The notes under the pieces: model-generated
Told to the model about the DNA's origin: nothing
Database searches by the model: none
Seen by the model: the letters and a program-made list of their open reading frames with translations, nothing else
Program-made: the position numbers and the translations under genes
Shown here: positions 1 to 8,430 of the stretch, piece after piece
How the letters are laid out: every line of letters begins with the position of its first letter
How positions within the stretch are numbered: position 1 is the first letter of the stretch
NCBI RefSeq assembly: GCF_017874575.1
Contig: NZ_JAGGLU010000005.1
Span: 1 to 64,000 of the forward strand
Direction: 5' to 3'
DNA from: Lactobacillus colini
GTDB taxonomy: Bacteria; Bacillota; Bacilli; Lactobacillales; Lactobacillaceae
Length of the DNA: 64,000 bases

Positions 1-2
1 CA

Positions 3-1250
3 CCACAGCACGGAAAGAGCTTATCTATCACTAAAACGTTTGGTGCTTACTACTTGCTAACACACCCAGAAGCAAGAGTTATGGAGACAGCTTACGCTTT
101 CGGCTTATCTGGTCAATTTGCTACAGATAATCGGCGTAAGTATATCAAATGGGCTCATGTTTTTGGATTAGATATAGGCAAGAATACTGCCAATGAGTTT
201 ACGGTAAAAGATCATCGTGGGAGTTTTGTGGCTACATCTATGTTAGGTGGTGCATCAGGTATGTCAGCAGACTTGCTAATTATTGATGATCCTGTAAAAA
301 ACTCGGAAGAAGCAAGCTCACAGACCATCAAAGATAAAATATGGAACGAATGGAACTTAACCTTCTATCCACGGCTCCAAAAAGGCGGGTCTGTTATAGT
401 CATCATGACTAGATGGCAGCAAGATGACCTAGCAGGACGATTATTAAAAAAGATGTCTTTACCATGGGAAGAGATTAAATTACCTGCTATCGCAGAATTA
501 GCTCCAGGTGAAGTAGATATTATAGGACGACATAATGGTGAAGCCTTGTGCCCTGAATTACACAGCTTAAAAGAGCTGAAAATCCACAAGCACGACATGG
601 GGACACAAAAATTTACAGCCCTATATCAACAAAGCCCCACTATTCAAGGTGGTAATATCTTTAAGCGCGAGTGGACTAAGTTTTATGTCCCTGATAAAGA
701 AACAATGTACAAGCTTGGTCTGACTGAAAAAGAAGTAAAAATATTACCGCGTCACTTAGATGGATGGTGTCAAAGTTGGGATGCTACTTTTAAGAGTGGC
801 GAAAATGATGACTTCGTAGCAGGTCAAGTATGGACTAGAAAGGATGCAGACTACTTTTTTATGCCTAATTCGGTGCACGAAAGATTATCTTTCACTGAAA
901 CACTAGATAAAATTAGGTATTTAACGAGACTTTATCCACAAGCAAGAAGCAAATACATTGAAGACAAGGCTAATGGTTCTGCCATTATAGATACTTTAAA
1001 AAGTGAAATTGGTGGAATTATACCTATTGAACCTGATGGAGGTAAAATTGTCCGTGCTAGTGCAGTATCACCTTTATGGGAGTCTGGCAACGTCTATGTA
1101 CCGCACCCACTTTGGAAACCTGAAATTGAAGATTGGCTAGAAGAAGTATATTCCTTCCCTAATGCACCACATGATGACCGTGTGGACGCAATGACACAGG
1201 CTTTAAACAACATGAAAATTAGAAAATATCATGGTCCACGGTTTATTTAA
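3..1250 (+). CDS. terL: Phage terminase large subunit (5' partial)
   Basis: This is the packaging motor: an ATPase that translocates DNA into the prohead plus a nuclease that cuts the concatemer. The frame is open from the window edge, and the first codons read PQHGKS, a Walker A loop, so the N-terminus lies upstream and the TTG at 54 is not the true start. A Walker B-like LLIIDDP follows near residue 95 of the visible part. The C-terminal nuclease domain shows the SWDATFK Asp motif and a DDRVDAMTQAL ending, both typical of this family. It precedes the portal gene by 12 bp with AAAGGAGG between them, as in most tailed phages. The small subunit is probably just upstream. Confidence 0.95.
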   Translation, partial: PQHGKSLSITKTFGAYYLLTHPEARVMETAYAFGLSGQFATDNRRKYIKWAHVFGLDIGKNTANEFTVKDHRGSFVATSMLGGASGMSADLLIIDDPVKNSEEASSQTIKDKIWNEWNLTFYPRLQKGGSVIVIMTRWQQDDLAGRLLKKMSLPWEEIKLPAIAELAPGEVDIIGRHNGEALCPELHSLKELKIHKHDMGTQKFTALYQQSPTIQGGNIFKREWTKFYVPDKETMYKLGLTEKEVKILPRHLDGWCQSWDATFKSGENDDFVAGQVWTRKDADYFFMPNSVHERLSFTETLDKIRYLTRLYPQARSKYIEDKANGSAIIDTLKSEIGGIIPIEPDGGKIVRASAVSPLWESGNVYVPHPLWKPEIEDWLEEVYSFPNAPHDDRVDAMTQALNNMKIRKYHGPRFI

Positions 1251-1262
1251 AGGAGGTGAAAC

Positions 1263-2666
1263 ATGGGACTATTTGATGTATTCAAGCCTAAAAAAGAGTT
1301 CAAGGTTGACTTTATGGACTATGACAGTCGAGGGCGTACGTTTGCTAAGTTTGGTAGCATTCGACCGCAGCCGTTTCATGGTCAAGAAATGGATTATGAT
1401 ACGCTAGATAATCTGTATAAGCGTAATGGTATAGCTCACACCATAGTAGCTAAGCCAGCTCAAGATGCGACTAGAAACGGCTGGCGCTTAATCATTCCTG
1501 ATAATCCTACTAAGCAGGCAGAATATCAAAAAGCATTAGATGCACTTGATTTAAAAAAAGTACTTGCACAAGAGGTTATATATCAGAGAAAACATGGTGA
1601 TGGTTATATTACTTTTGGCGTTAAGGAAAATATACCAACATCGTTAAATCAGCCGCTAGATCCTCAAAATATACGCAGTATCTCTTTCATTCATGCCTTT
1701 GGAGAAAATCATGTAAGGAAAAATCTTACTAATGATGATCCAACAGGAGAAGATTATGGTAAAGAAAGCGCCGTTGTATTAGATCCTCATCAAAGCGGAG
1801 ATGAGATAGACAATCAAGGTAATGTAATACCGAAAACAACGGTTTTAAAGCCAGTAGTCATCGATAGTAGTCGATACTTCCACTTGTCGCTAGATAAGAT
1901 GGAGGATGACTGGCACGGCACATCCGTGCTTGAAAAGTGTCTAGATCCACTAAAAACACTAGACACTGCTTTATATTCAACTGGCAAGATTTTGTATGAG
2001 TATACATTAAAAGTTTTAAATAGCCGTTCTATGGCAGAAGAAAATGCTGCTGATTTTGAGAGAGACAAAACCAAGCTAGAACAAGGAATGTCTACAGAAA
2101 GTGTTGTCGTTTTAAATGATGTTGACAGACTGAGTAAATTATCAACACAAACGTCCGGAATTAGCGAATTGTACAATTTTGCTTGGCAAAACATATGTAC
2201 TTCAGCCGAAATTCCTAAATCCGTATTGACTGGCGAACAAGCTGGTACCTTGGCGGGGGCTAGTCAAGATGTGGTCAACTACTATGACTCAATTAAGGCT
2301 TTTCAAGAAGAATATTTGAGACCACAAATCGAATATATTATTAAATTGCTTATGTGGGCTAGTGATGTTGCCGGAGGTAGTGAAGATCCTGAAAAATTGC
2401 ATTGGAAGCTTGAATTTAATCCGCTATATAGCCCAGATGATAAGACTCAAAGCGAGACATTAGTTAATTATGCTAATGCTGCAGCGACCTTAGTCAACGC
2501 TGGTATTAAAGCCCCAGATGAAGCGGCTAAGCTCATAGATGGTCAAGATAATAACCAGATTAGCGGAATGCAAGCCACTAAAGAAGATAGTCTAGATATA
2601 AGTGATAGCGATGTTGAAAGATTTAAATCTGATATCATTAAAAAGATTGAAAAATTTAAAAAATGA
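1263..2666 (+). CDS. Phage portal protein (DUF1073-like)
   Basis: The portal forms the dodecameric ring at the capsid vertex through which DNA enters and to which the tail connector binds. The 467-aa protein has the usual length. It opens with a short basic stretch, then the region around YKRNGIAHTIVAKPAQDATR that is typical of DUF1073 portals. The C-terminal half carries QNICTSAEIPKSVLTGEQ followed by a long helix (QDVVNYYDSIKAFQEEYLRP), typical of portal stems. The ribosome site AAAGGAGGTG is 5 bp before the ATG. The gene sits between terminase and the MuF-like head gene, the canonical order, and overlaps the next gene by ATGA. Confidence 0.9.
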   Translation: MGLFDVFKPKKEFKVDFMDYDSRGRTFAKFGSIRPQPFHGQEMDYDTLDNLYKRNGIAHTIVAKPAQDATRNGWRLIIPDNPTKQAEYQKALDALDLKKVLAQEVIYQRKHGDGYITFGVKENIPTSLNQPLDPQNIRSISFIHAFGENHVRKNLTNDDPTGEDYGKESAVVLDPHQSGDEIDNQGNVIPKTTVLKPVVIDSSRYFHLSLDKMEDDWHGTSVLEKCLDPLKTLDTALYSTGKILYEYTLKVLNSRSMAEENAADFERDKTKLEQGMSTESVVVLNDVDRLSKLSTQTSGISELYNFAWQNICTSAEIPKSVLTGEQAGTLAGASQDVVNYYDSIKAFQEEYLRPQIEYIIKLLMWASDVAGGSEDPEKLHWKLEFNPLYSPDDKTQSETLVNYANAAATLVNAGIKAPDEAAKLIDGQDNNQISGMQATKEDSLDISDSDVERFKSDIIKKIEKFKK

Positions 2667-3481
2667 ATAAAAAACTAAATGATAAAGAAATCAAAAAGAT
2701 CACTAGAAATGTACCGCCTACCAGGTATCCATTAAAAATAGAACAATGGTACGAAAGGCAATTAAAAAAGCTAGTTAAATCATGGCAAACTATAGCTCAA
2801 AGTATTGTAGATGTTTATATTTCTAAGAATATCAAGGGCGGTAATGTATTTCTGAAAGATGATAATTTTACTGGCTACCCTAGTTGGATCGAAAGCCTAT
2901 CTTTATATTTTGCAATTATGAAGTCGACCATAGAACATAGTCAAAGCGATGTATATTTAGATAATTTAACTAAGCAATTTGTTAAATCTGTTGATAGCTT
3001 TAGCTTTAATAATGTAAAAGTACAAGCGAAAATAGCTGGTATTGATCCTATTAAGAGCAATAAAGAAACGGCAGCTTATGTTAAGACTCGTATACAGGAA
3101 AATACATCTCTCATCAAATCTATGAGAAATGATTACATTGATAAACTACAAAATGATATATATGAAAGTATTACTAGTGGAGATGGTGTAACTGGTCTGA
3201 CTAAAAACATTGTTAAGCGTACAAATATGAGTTTAAAGCACGCCTCGCTGATAGCTAATGACCAAACGGGCTCAATTATCAGTGACTTAGACTCGTACAG
3301 GGCAAAAACAGCTGGTGCAAAGTCTTATATATGGCAATCCGTAGAAGATCAAAGAGTTAGACCGAAACACCAAGAATTAAATCAAACAGAGCAACAATAT
3401 GATGATCCTAATGGTGGAGATAATGGTCAAAGACCCGGTCAACCAATTAGGTGTCGTTGTGTTGCACTACCAATCTTTTAG
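2663..3481 (+). CDS. Phage minor head protein (Mu gpF / SPP1 gp7-like)
   Basis: A minor head morphogenesis protein, expected inside the prohead or at the portal. The 272-aa sequence has a helical N-terminal part and ends with the MuF signature: a conserved region around residues 225-250 (WQSVEDQRVRPKHQELNQ) followed by the C-terminal PIRCRCVALPIF. The start ATG overlaps the portal stop (ATGA), indicating translational coupling. No extra toxin domain is fused after the MuF module, unlike in some relatives. A hairpin overlapping the stop codon probably ends this transcript segment or tempers read-through. Confidence 0.85.
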   Translation: MNKKLNDKEIKKITRNVPPTRYPLKIEQWYERQLKKLVKSWQTIAQSIVDVYISKNIKGGNVFLKDDNFTGYPSWIESLSLYFAIMKSTIEHSQSDVYLDNLTKQFVKSVDSFSFNNVKVQAKIAGIDPIKSNKETAAYVKTRIQENTSLIKSMRNDYIDKLQNDIYESITSGDGVTGLTKNIVKRTNMSLKHASLIANDQTGSIISDLDSYRAKTAGAKSYIWQSVEDQRVRPKHQELNQTEQQYDDPNGGDNGQRPGQPIRCRCVALPIF

Positions 3482-3502
3482 CGCTCAATAGAGTGCTTTT
3501 TT
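3480..3502 (+). terminator. Hairpin terminator overlapping the stop of the MuF-like gene
   Basis: AGCGCTC and GAGTGCT pair over 7 bp (one G-T) around an AATA loop, followed by a run of T. The stem begins within the TAG stop codon. It may be a partial terminator, since the head operon clearly continues. Confidence 0.65.
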
Positions 3503-3525
3503 GTACACAAAATAGGAGGTTTTAC

Positions 3526-3861
3526 ATGGAAGATACTAAAAATGTGGTCAAAACTGACCAAGTAAGTAATGTAGATGAAACAGAAACTAAACCTTTAGAT
3601 ACTCCAATTAAGCCATTGGTTACTCCAAAGGTAACCGCACCAATTGAAGTTAAACCACCATTGAAGGGAGGTGAAGCTGTGGATAACTCAGTGCATAAAG
3701 TAGCTAAAGGTGAAACATTGTTAGATATTGCTAACAAGTACCACATTGGTTATGAACAATTGCGGTATTTTAATGGCTTAGATAAGCTCAACCCACGAAT
3801 TAAAGAAGGGCAAGAACTTAAAATTCCAACTAAGCCCGTTGCAGTTCCAGTAGGCAAATAA
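3526..3861 (+). CDS. Small LysM-domain protein in the head module
   Basis: A 111-aa protein starting at an ATG 6 bp after AGGAGG; the longer frame upstream lacks such a site. Residues 1-55 are charged and Pro/Thr-rich. Residues 60-105 form one LysM repeat (KVAKGETLLDIANKYHIGYE, then GLDKLNPRIKEGQELKIP), which binds peptidoglycan glycan chains. It has no signal peptide. LysM proteins are usual in tail tips, so its place between head genes is odd. It could be a virion component that touches the cell wall or a diverted tail gene. The function is inferred from the domain only. Confidence 0.7.
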   Translation: MEDTKNVVKTDQVSNVDETETKPLDTPIKPLVTPKVTAPIEVKPPLKGGEAVDNSVHKVAKGETLLDIANKYHIGYEQLRYFNGLDKLNPRIKEGQELKIPTKPVAVPVGK

Positions 3862-3862
3862 A

Positions 3863-5002
3863 ATGCTTACTAGGTACGATTCTGCACCTATCAATAATTT
3901 AAGGCTAGACCAACAAACTGGCTACTTACATGCTGATAATGTACCTATTGCTAGGGTTGGTGTCTTCCCTTACATAAATGCTAAAGGGCAGGTAACGATG
4001 GAAGCTAAACTTCCGGATGATTTACTTACGGATAGCACCATCGAAACAGCTAATAGCAAGCCTATAACAGAAGATCACCCCAAAGAGGCTGTAAATTCCC
4101 GAAATTCTGAAAAGTACATGAAAGGATTTACAGCCGACAATGCACATGCTGAAAATGGGATGATTAAAGTTGATATGACTATTACCAATAAGGACTTAAT
4201 AGATAGAGTACTTAAAGGTGATAAACAAGAACTATCTATTGGATTTTCTACTAATAATTACCCAGTAAAAGGGAATTATAAAGGGATGACATATGACAGT
4301 ATTCAAAAAAATATTCAAATTAATCACATTGCCGTAGTAAAGCGGGGGCGTGCAGGGCATTCTGTTCGTTTAACTGGTGATAGTGCAGAAATGCTGATAG
4401 AAGATGAAAGCGAGGAACAAAAATTAATGGAAACTACTAAAGTACATGTTAACGGTACTGATATTACCGTTGCATCACAAGACGTAGATAAGCTTATGAA
4501 GCTTGACTCTGACAATTCTGACTCTAATAAAAAAATTGCAGAATATGAAGCTAAAATCAAAGAGTATAAGTCTAAAGTTGCTGCTTTACAAGCCAATGCG
4601 GATGAAGCGCAAGCTAGCGCAGATAAATCACAAGCTAAGGCTGATTCTCTTGACAAGGAATTAGCAACTTATAAGTCTAAATTTGAAGGCGATGCCTTAG
4701 ACAAGGCTGTTGAAGAACGAATGAATTTAATTAAGGTCGTTAAGAGCTATGTTGGAGATTCATACGATTTTAAAGGTAAATCCTTAGAAGACATGAAAAA
4801 GGCAGCAATTAAGACTGTTAATGATTCGATCGACCTTGATAATAAGTCAAATGAATATGTTAATGCCTACTTTGATTCTATGGTAGCTAACCGTAAGCCT
4901 AGCTCAGTAGTTGGCTATACTGGTGCAGAAATTAAGGGCGATTCATTGAGTGACTTAGAATCTAAGGCTATGGAAGCTCGCAACTCTATTTACAATTATT
5001 AA
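3863..5002 (+). CDS. DUF2213 head protein (probable prohead protease and scaffold)
   Basis: 379 aa with two parts. Residues 1-170 match the DUF2213 pattern (RYDSAPINNLRLDQQTGYL, KPITEDHP, GFTADNAH, INHIAVVKRGRAG), a family thought to act as head maturation protease. Residues 190-300 are a charged, Ala-rich coiled coil (EYEAKIKEYKSKVAALQANA) of the type seen in scaffolds. A protease fused to a scaffold is a recognised phage arrangement. The start is 1 bp after the LysM gene stop. Protease activity is inferred from the family and was not traced to specific catalytic residues. Confidence 0.8.
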   Translation: MLTRYDSAPINNLRLDQQTGYLHADNVPIARVGVFPYINAKGQVTMEAKLPDDLLTDSTIETANSKPITEDHPKEAVNSRNSEKYMKGFTADNAHAENGMIKVDMTITNKDLIDRVLKGDKQELSIGFSTNNYPVKGNYKGMTYDSIQKNIQINHIAVVKRGRAGHSVRLTGDSAEMLIEDESEEQKLMETTKVHVNGTDITVASQDVDKLMKLDSDNSDSNKKIAEYEAKIKEYKSKVAALQANADEAQASADKSQAKADSLDKELATYKSKFEGDALDKAVEERMNLIKVVKSYVGDSYDFKGKSLEDMKKAAIKTVNDSIDLDNKSNEYVNAYFDSMVANRKPSSVVGYTGAEIKGDSLSDLESKAMEARNSIYNY

Positions 5003-5015
5003 GGAGATGATATAA

Positions 5016-5582
5016 ATGGCTATTTTAGATGACCCAGAATTATATTCTGATGGTAATTTGAGTGCTGGTAAGATTGCAACCCTTGAAAATTACAGTATTA
5101 ACACTGTTACAGCTGGTGCAGATTTAAAGTTTGGTCAAGCAGTTGTTATTAAAGACGGTCTAGCAGTACCAGCTACTAAGGCGCCTATCTTTGGCGTTGT
5201 ATTGAAGCGTCAATGGACAGAAAGTATCGACTTTGTACCTGAAGAAATGGAAAATGACCACTGGTATAAAGGCAATGCTGTTGATGTGCTGCGTGATGGA
5301 ACAATTGCAGTACCAATCAGTGAAGATGTTAACGAAAACGAAAATGCCACCGTTGATGCAGATGGTAACTTTAAGGCGGCAAGTGCTGGCGATAAGATCG
5401 TAGGTGTCTTTTTAAGCTCTGGTGATAAGGGCAACACAGCTATCTTACAAACTCGTGTTGTCTTTGATTCTGCTAATGCTGACAATAACTCAGGTAACAC
5501 TAATCTAACCGCACCAGACGTAAAACAAGACCCTTCAAATAAACAAGCTGCACCAAGTGGAACACAAGAAACAGGTAAGTAG
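5016..5582 (+). CDS. Capsid decoration/cement-type protein
   Basis: 188 aa with a strong AAGGAGATGATATAA leader. Residues 20-155 have the features of small beta-rich head proteins that sit just upstream of the major capsid gene (GKIATLENYSINTVTAGADL, then KFGQAVVIKDGLAVPATKAP and a repeated DGTIAVPI pattern), similar to the DUF2190/gp24 cement group. The C-terminal 35 residues are low-complexity Asn/Thr/Gln/Pro. Position before the capsid gene supports a decoration or cement role. The exact family is inferred from pattern. Confidence 0.6.
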   Translation: MAILDDPELYSDGNLSAGKIATLENYSINTVTAGADLKFGQAVVIKDGLAVPATKAPIFGVVLKRQWTESIDFVPEEMENDHWYKGNAVDVLRDGTIAVPISEDVNENENATVDADGNFKAASAGDKIVGVFLSSGDKGNTAILQTRVVFDSANADNNSGNTNLTAPDVKQDPSNKQAAPSGTQETGK

Positions 5583-5599
5583 AAAGGAAGTAAGTATTA

Positions 5600-6496
5600 A
5601 TGCCTTATAATATGAGTTTAATTAGTAAACGTGATTTAATTGCATTAGATACTCATATCTATCAACAAGCAAAAATTCAATTAGCTGGGCGTTCCTTATT
5701 TAAGTCATTCCCAGTACCAAGAACCGCATCATCATATGGTTATGATGTAATCAAAACTACTGGTAAGGCACGCCGTGCAAGTGAAACTGGTAGAAATACC
5801 GATACGCCAGTAGGTGACGAAACAAGGGTACGACAATATATGCCAATGACCGAATGGGAATACGGAATTGAATATACTGACATAGAATTAGAAGAAGCTA
5901 ATGCAGCTGGTGATACTCAATTTTTAACTCGTCGTGGTAATCAAGCTATGCGAGCAATGGCTGAATATGAAGATAAAGTTATCTTTAATGGCGTAAAGGA
6001 TGACAATATTAACGGTATTACCAGTTCAAAGGATAAAACTGGTTTTCAAGAGTTAAAGCCGGAAAAAATTCTTGAAGAAATGAGTGGCGAACAGATGCTA
6101 AATTACTTCAAGAAAGCATCTCACTTAATAACTGACCTCGGATATTCTAATGATAAGCCTGTACTTTTAGTTACCGCTGGTATAGAAACATTGCTTGATA
6201 CTTTTTACAACGAATATAGAGACAACAGTGTTGAAGACTATGTAAAGAAATACTTTAAGGAAGTTAGAGTTATCAAAGAACTTGAAGCTAAGTATACAGG
6301 TAGAAAACAAGATATGGCTTTAGCTTATCTTGATGATGCTGACACTGCAGGTATTCCTACAGCTATTCCATTGGAAAGAGTATATCAAGAACACTTTAAG
6401 GCACGCACTGAAATCAAATATCACGAAAAATTTGGCGGTGTTGTAGTGCGTTATCCAAAGCATTTTGTACAAATGCCAGGTTTAACTAAAGCCTAG
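5600..6496 (+). CDS. Major capsid protein (DUF2184/encapsulin-like)
   Basis: 298 aa, an appropriate size for an HK97-fold shell protein of this group. The N-terminal arm (SKRDLIALDTHIYQQAKIQL) is followed by an RTASSYGYDVIKT segment, a PMTEWEYGIEYTDIELEEA segment and an RAMAEYEDKVIFNG helix, all typical of DUF2184/encapsulin-type capsids. The start follows AGAAAGGAAGTAAG. Context (protease/scaffold, decoration, capsid, connector) is canonical. It ends 11 bp before the head-tail connector gene. Confidence 0.85.
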   Translation: MPYNMSLISKRDLIALDTHIYQQAKIQLAGRSLFKSFPVPRTASSYGYDVIKTTGKARRASETGRNTDTPVGDETRVRQYMPMTEWEYGIEYTDIELEEANAAGDTQFLTRRGNQAMRAMAEYEDKVIFNGVKDDNINGITSSKDKTGFQELKPEKILEEMSGEQMLNYFKKASHLITDLGYSNDKPVLLVTAGIETLLDTFYNEYRDNSVEDYVKKYFKEVRVIKELEAKYTGRKQDMALAYLDDADTAGIPTAIPLERVYQEHFKARTEIKYHEKFGGVVVRYPKHFVQMPGLTKA

Positions 6497-6506
6497 AGGT
6501 TAAAAA

Positions 6507-6899
6507 ATGAATCCACTAACAACTTTAGAAGAGGTCAAGGCAACCGCACCAGAGTTAACAAGCGATAAGTCTGATGAAACTTTAACAGCACTTATTAATG
6601 ATGCAACAATTCAGGTTTTAGCAGATGGATTCCCAGAATATGTTAATCAGGGTCGTGTAAGAGTTCCGATTCAAGAACTAGCTACTAGGTATATGACACT
6701 ACATCTTGCTTCGATGGACTCAGAAGCGAGTGCTAAAGGTATAGCCAGTGAAAAGGTTAGCGTTATTGAAAGAACTTATAGATCAAAAATTAATGTACAA
6801 GGGTGGCTAAATACTTCAACTTGGGGACAAATGTACTTACGCTTGTACAAACAGTTTGCTAATGGCGGACGCGCACATGTGGCGGTGATCCAGCATTGA
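6507..6899 (+). CDS. Head-tail connector protein (DUF4054-like)
   Basis: A 130-aa protein directly after the capsid gene. It begins MNPLTTLEEVKATAPELTSD and contains a central VPIQELATRYMTLHLASMDS helix, the pattern of small helical adaptors that dock on the portal ring. It ends with a GWLNTSTWGQMYLRLYKQFA region. The ribosome site is weak (GAGG, 8-10 bp upstream). Its stop overlaps the TTG start of the next gene, suggesting coupling. A structural role is inferred from position and pattern. Confidence 0.7.
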   Translation: MNPLTTLEEVKATAPELTSDKSDETLTALINDATIQVLADGFPEYVNQGRVRVPIQELATRYMTLHLASMDSEASAKGIASEKVSVIERTYRSKINVQGWLNTSTWGQMYLRLYKQFANGGRAHVAVIQH

Positions 6900-7510
6900 T
6901 TAAAAGAGAAGGTTATAACAACTGGGATAAGGTTTTTGAAGAGTTAAAAAAACTTAATGAATATCAAGTAGCTGTTGGTTTCTTTGGAGAAAGAAACAGT
7001 CGATTATTAACAATTGTGAGAGCTAATGAATATGGCGCTCATATCGTCCCTAAAAAAGGTAATTGGCTAACTATTCCTACCAGATATGCCAGGGGCGATG
7101 ATGGGTTACCTAAAAAGCCAAGTGAAATAGAGGGCTTACGTAGATCAAATAAAAAGAATGTACTTTACACTAAAAGTAAAAATGGCAAAATAAAAGTTTA
7201 TTTTTACTTAGTAAAAGAAGTTACTATACCATCAAGACCTTTTATGAGAACTGCCTTGCTTGAAAATGGGGCAACTTTTAAAAGATTAATTGAAAAAGGT
7301 GTTAATAATATTACTTTTGAAGGCGGTACAGCTGATAAATTACTAAATCAGTTAGGTACTACAGCAGTAGCTTTAATGAGGCAGTCTGCGATTAGACTAT
7401 CTAAGCCAGTTAATGCTCCTGCAACTGTTGACTATAAGCGGTCTAATAATCCTTTAGTAGATACTGGTAACCTACAACGCTCAATCACTTATAAAATTAT
7501 TCCAATTTAA
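6896..7510 (+). CDS. HK97 gp10-like tail completion / neck protein
   Basis: 204 aa starting at a TTG that overlaps the preceding stop (TTGA); GGCGGTGATC lies 7-15 bp upstream. The sequence shows VAVGFFGERNSRLLTIVRAN, then EYGAHIVPKKGNWLTIPTR and a PSRPFMRTALLENG stretch, the usual signature of the gp10-like/Mu gpG-like proteins that close the tail or neck. It ends with a VDTGNLQRSITYKI motif, also characteristic. The family is clear; the precise structural position in this virion is inferred. Confidence 0.75.
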   Translation: MIKREGYNNWDKVFEELKKLNEYQVAVGFFGERNSRLLTIVRANEYGAHIVPKKGNWLTIPTRYARGDDGLPKKPSEIEGLRRSNKKNVLYTKSKNGKIKVYFYLVKEVTIPSRPFMRTALLENGATFKRLIEKGVNNITFEGGTADKLLNQLGTTAVALMRQSAIRLSKPVNAPATVDYKRSNNPLVDTGNLQRSITYKIIPI

Positions 7511-7520
7511 GGAGGGTAAA

Positions 7521-7922
7521 ATGAGTTTTTACATTGATGTTAAAGGGATGCTTAAAGACTATGGTACTGATATCAAGGTATATAAGCCGAATGATACTAA
7601 TGACAATCATAATTTTCATTTTGTAGCTGGTATAAGAGATTCATCAGAAAATGAAGATTATGAAGCCCCTGAACTCAGACATGAACCATTTTTACCTAAT
7701 AGTAATAGTTCGGCCCAGTTAGCCCAACTTTTAAGTGGTGGGGCTAGCATTCAAGGCGATTATATCTGGCTTTCAAGTGACAAATATCCTATTGGAACAA
7801 TTGTAGAAAGTGAAACACAGGGCGGTAAGTATAGAGTTATTAGCTATTCTAATTATCAAGATTATTCGAACTTAATAGTTTATGAACTGAAAGGGGATAA
7901 ACAACACCCAGATGGTATATAA
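7521..7922 (+). CDS. Putative neck protein, family unknown
   Basis: 133 aa after a strong AAGGAGGGTAAA site. No domain was recognised with confidence. The sequence is acidic and beta-rich, with a mid-region SGGASIQGDYIWLSSDKYPI and an ending of GKYRVISYSNYQDYSNLIVY. Its place between a gp10-like protein and a tail terminator-like protein is where head closure or neck proteins normally lie. The last codons overlap the next gene by 11 bp. A structural assignment rests on context alone. Confidence 0.6.
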   Translation: MSFYIDVKGMLKDYGTDIKVYKPNDTNDNHNFHFVAGIRDSSENEDYEAPELRHEPFLPNSNSSAQLAQLLSGGASIQGDYIWLSSDKYPIGTIVESETQGGKYRVISYSNYQDYSNLIVYELKGDKQHPDGI

Positions 7923-8421
7923 ACAACCAGAGCTAAAAGACCAGTATCTTTTAGCTTTTATTTTGGGCAAGCTTGTGAATGTGGTTTGTGATTGTGACCT
8001 TATTTATCAAAATCAGGTTAATGAAAGAGAGCAATATCCTTATGTAACCTACAATTTTATTTCTCCGATGCAGGAAGTTACATCTGATTGGTTAGGTAAG
8101 GTAAGACCCTTTACTTGCTTGTTACAAATAGATTGCCACGCTCACGAACCATTTGAAGCCAATCAAATGGCTACTAAGCTGAATGACGCCTTACACGATG
8201 AAATGTATAGGCATTTTTTTAATCAAGCTAAAATTGTCCCTCAGATAGTAACCAATACACAAGATAGAACTTCTTTAGCAGGAATTAACTATGACTGTGA
8301 CTTTGGCTTTGATTGTTCTTTCGAGGTTTTAGGTGGCATTACATATAAAAAAGAAGAATTAGATTTTAATCCAATTCCTAATACAACAATAAAAACTATA
8401 GATACTACAGAAGAAAATTAG
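7912..8421 (+). CDS. Phage neck terminator gp12-like protein
   Basis: 169 aa starting within the previous gene (AAAGGGG lies 12 bp before the ATG). It shows LLAFILGKLVNVVCDCDLIY, a YPYVTYNFISPMQ strand pair, and CLLQIDCHAHEPFEANQMAT, the recurrent pattern of gp12-like neck terminators in Gram-positive contractile-tailed prophages. Such proteins cap the tail tube and sheath and join them to the head. The gene directly precedes the sheath gene, as in relatives. Confidence 0.7.
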   Translation: MVYKQPELKDQYLLAFILGKLVNVVCDCDLIYQNQVNEREQYPYVTYNFISPMQEVTSDWLGKVRPFTCLLQIDCHAHEPFEANQMATKLNDALHDEMYRHFFNQAKIVPQIVTNTQDRTSLAGINYDCDFGFDCSFEVLGGITYKKEELDFNPIPNTTIKTIDTTEEN

Positions 8422-8430
8422 GAGGTATAT

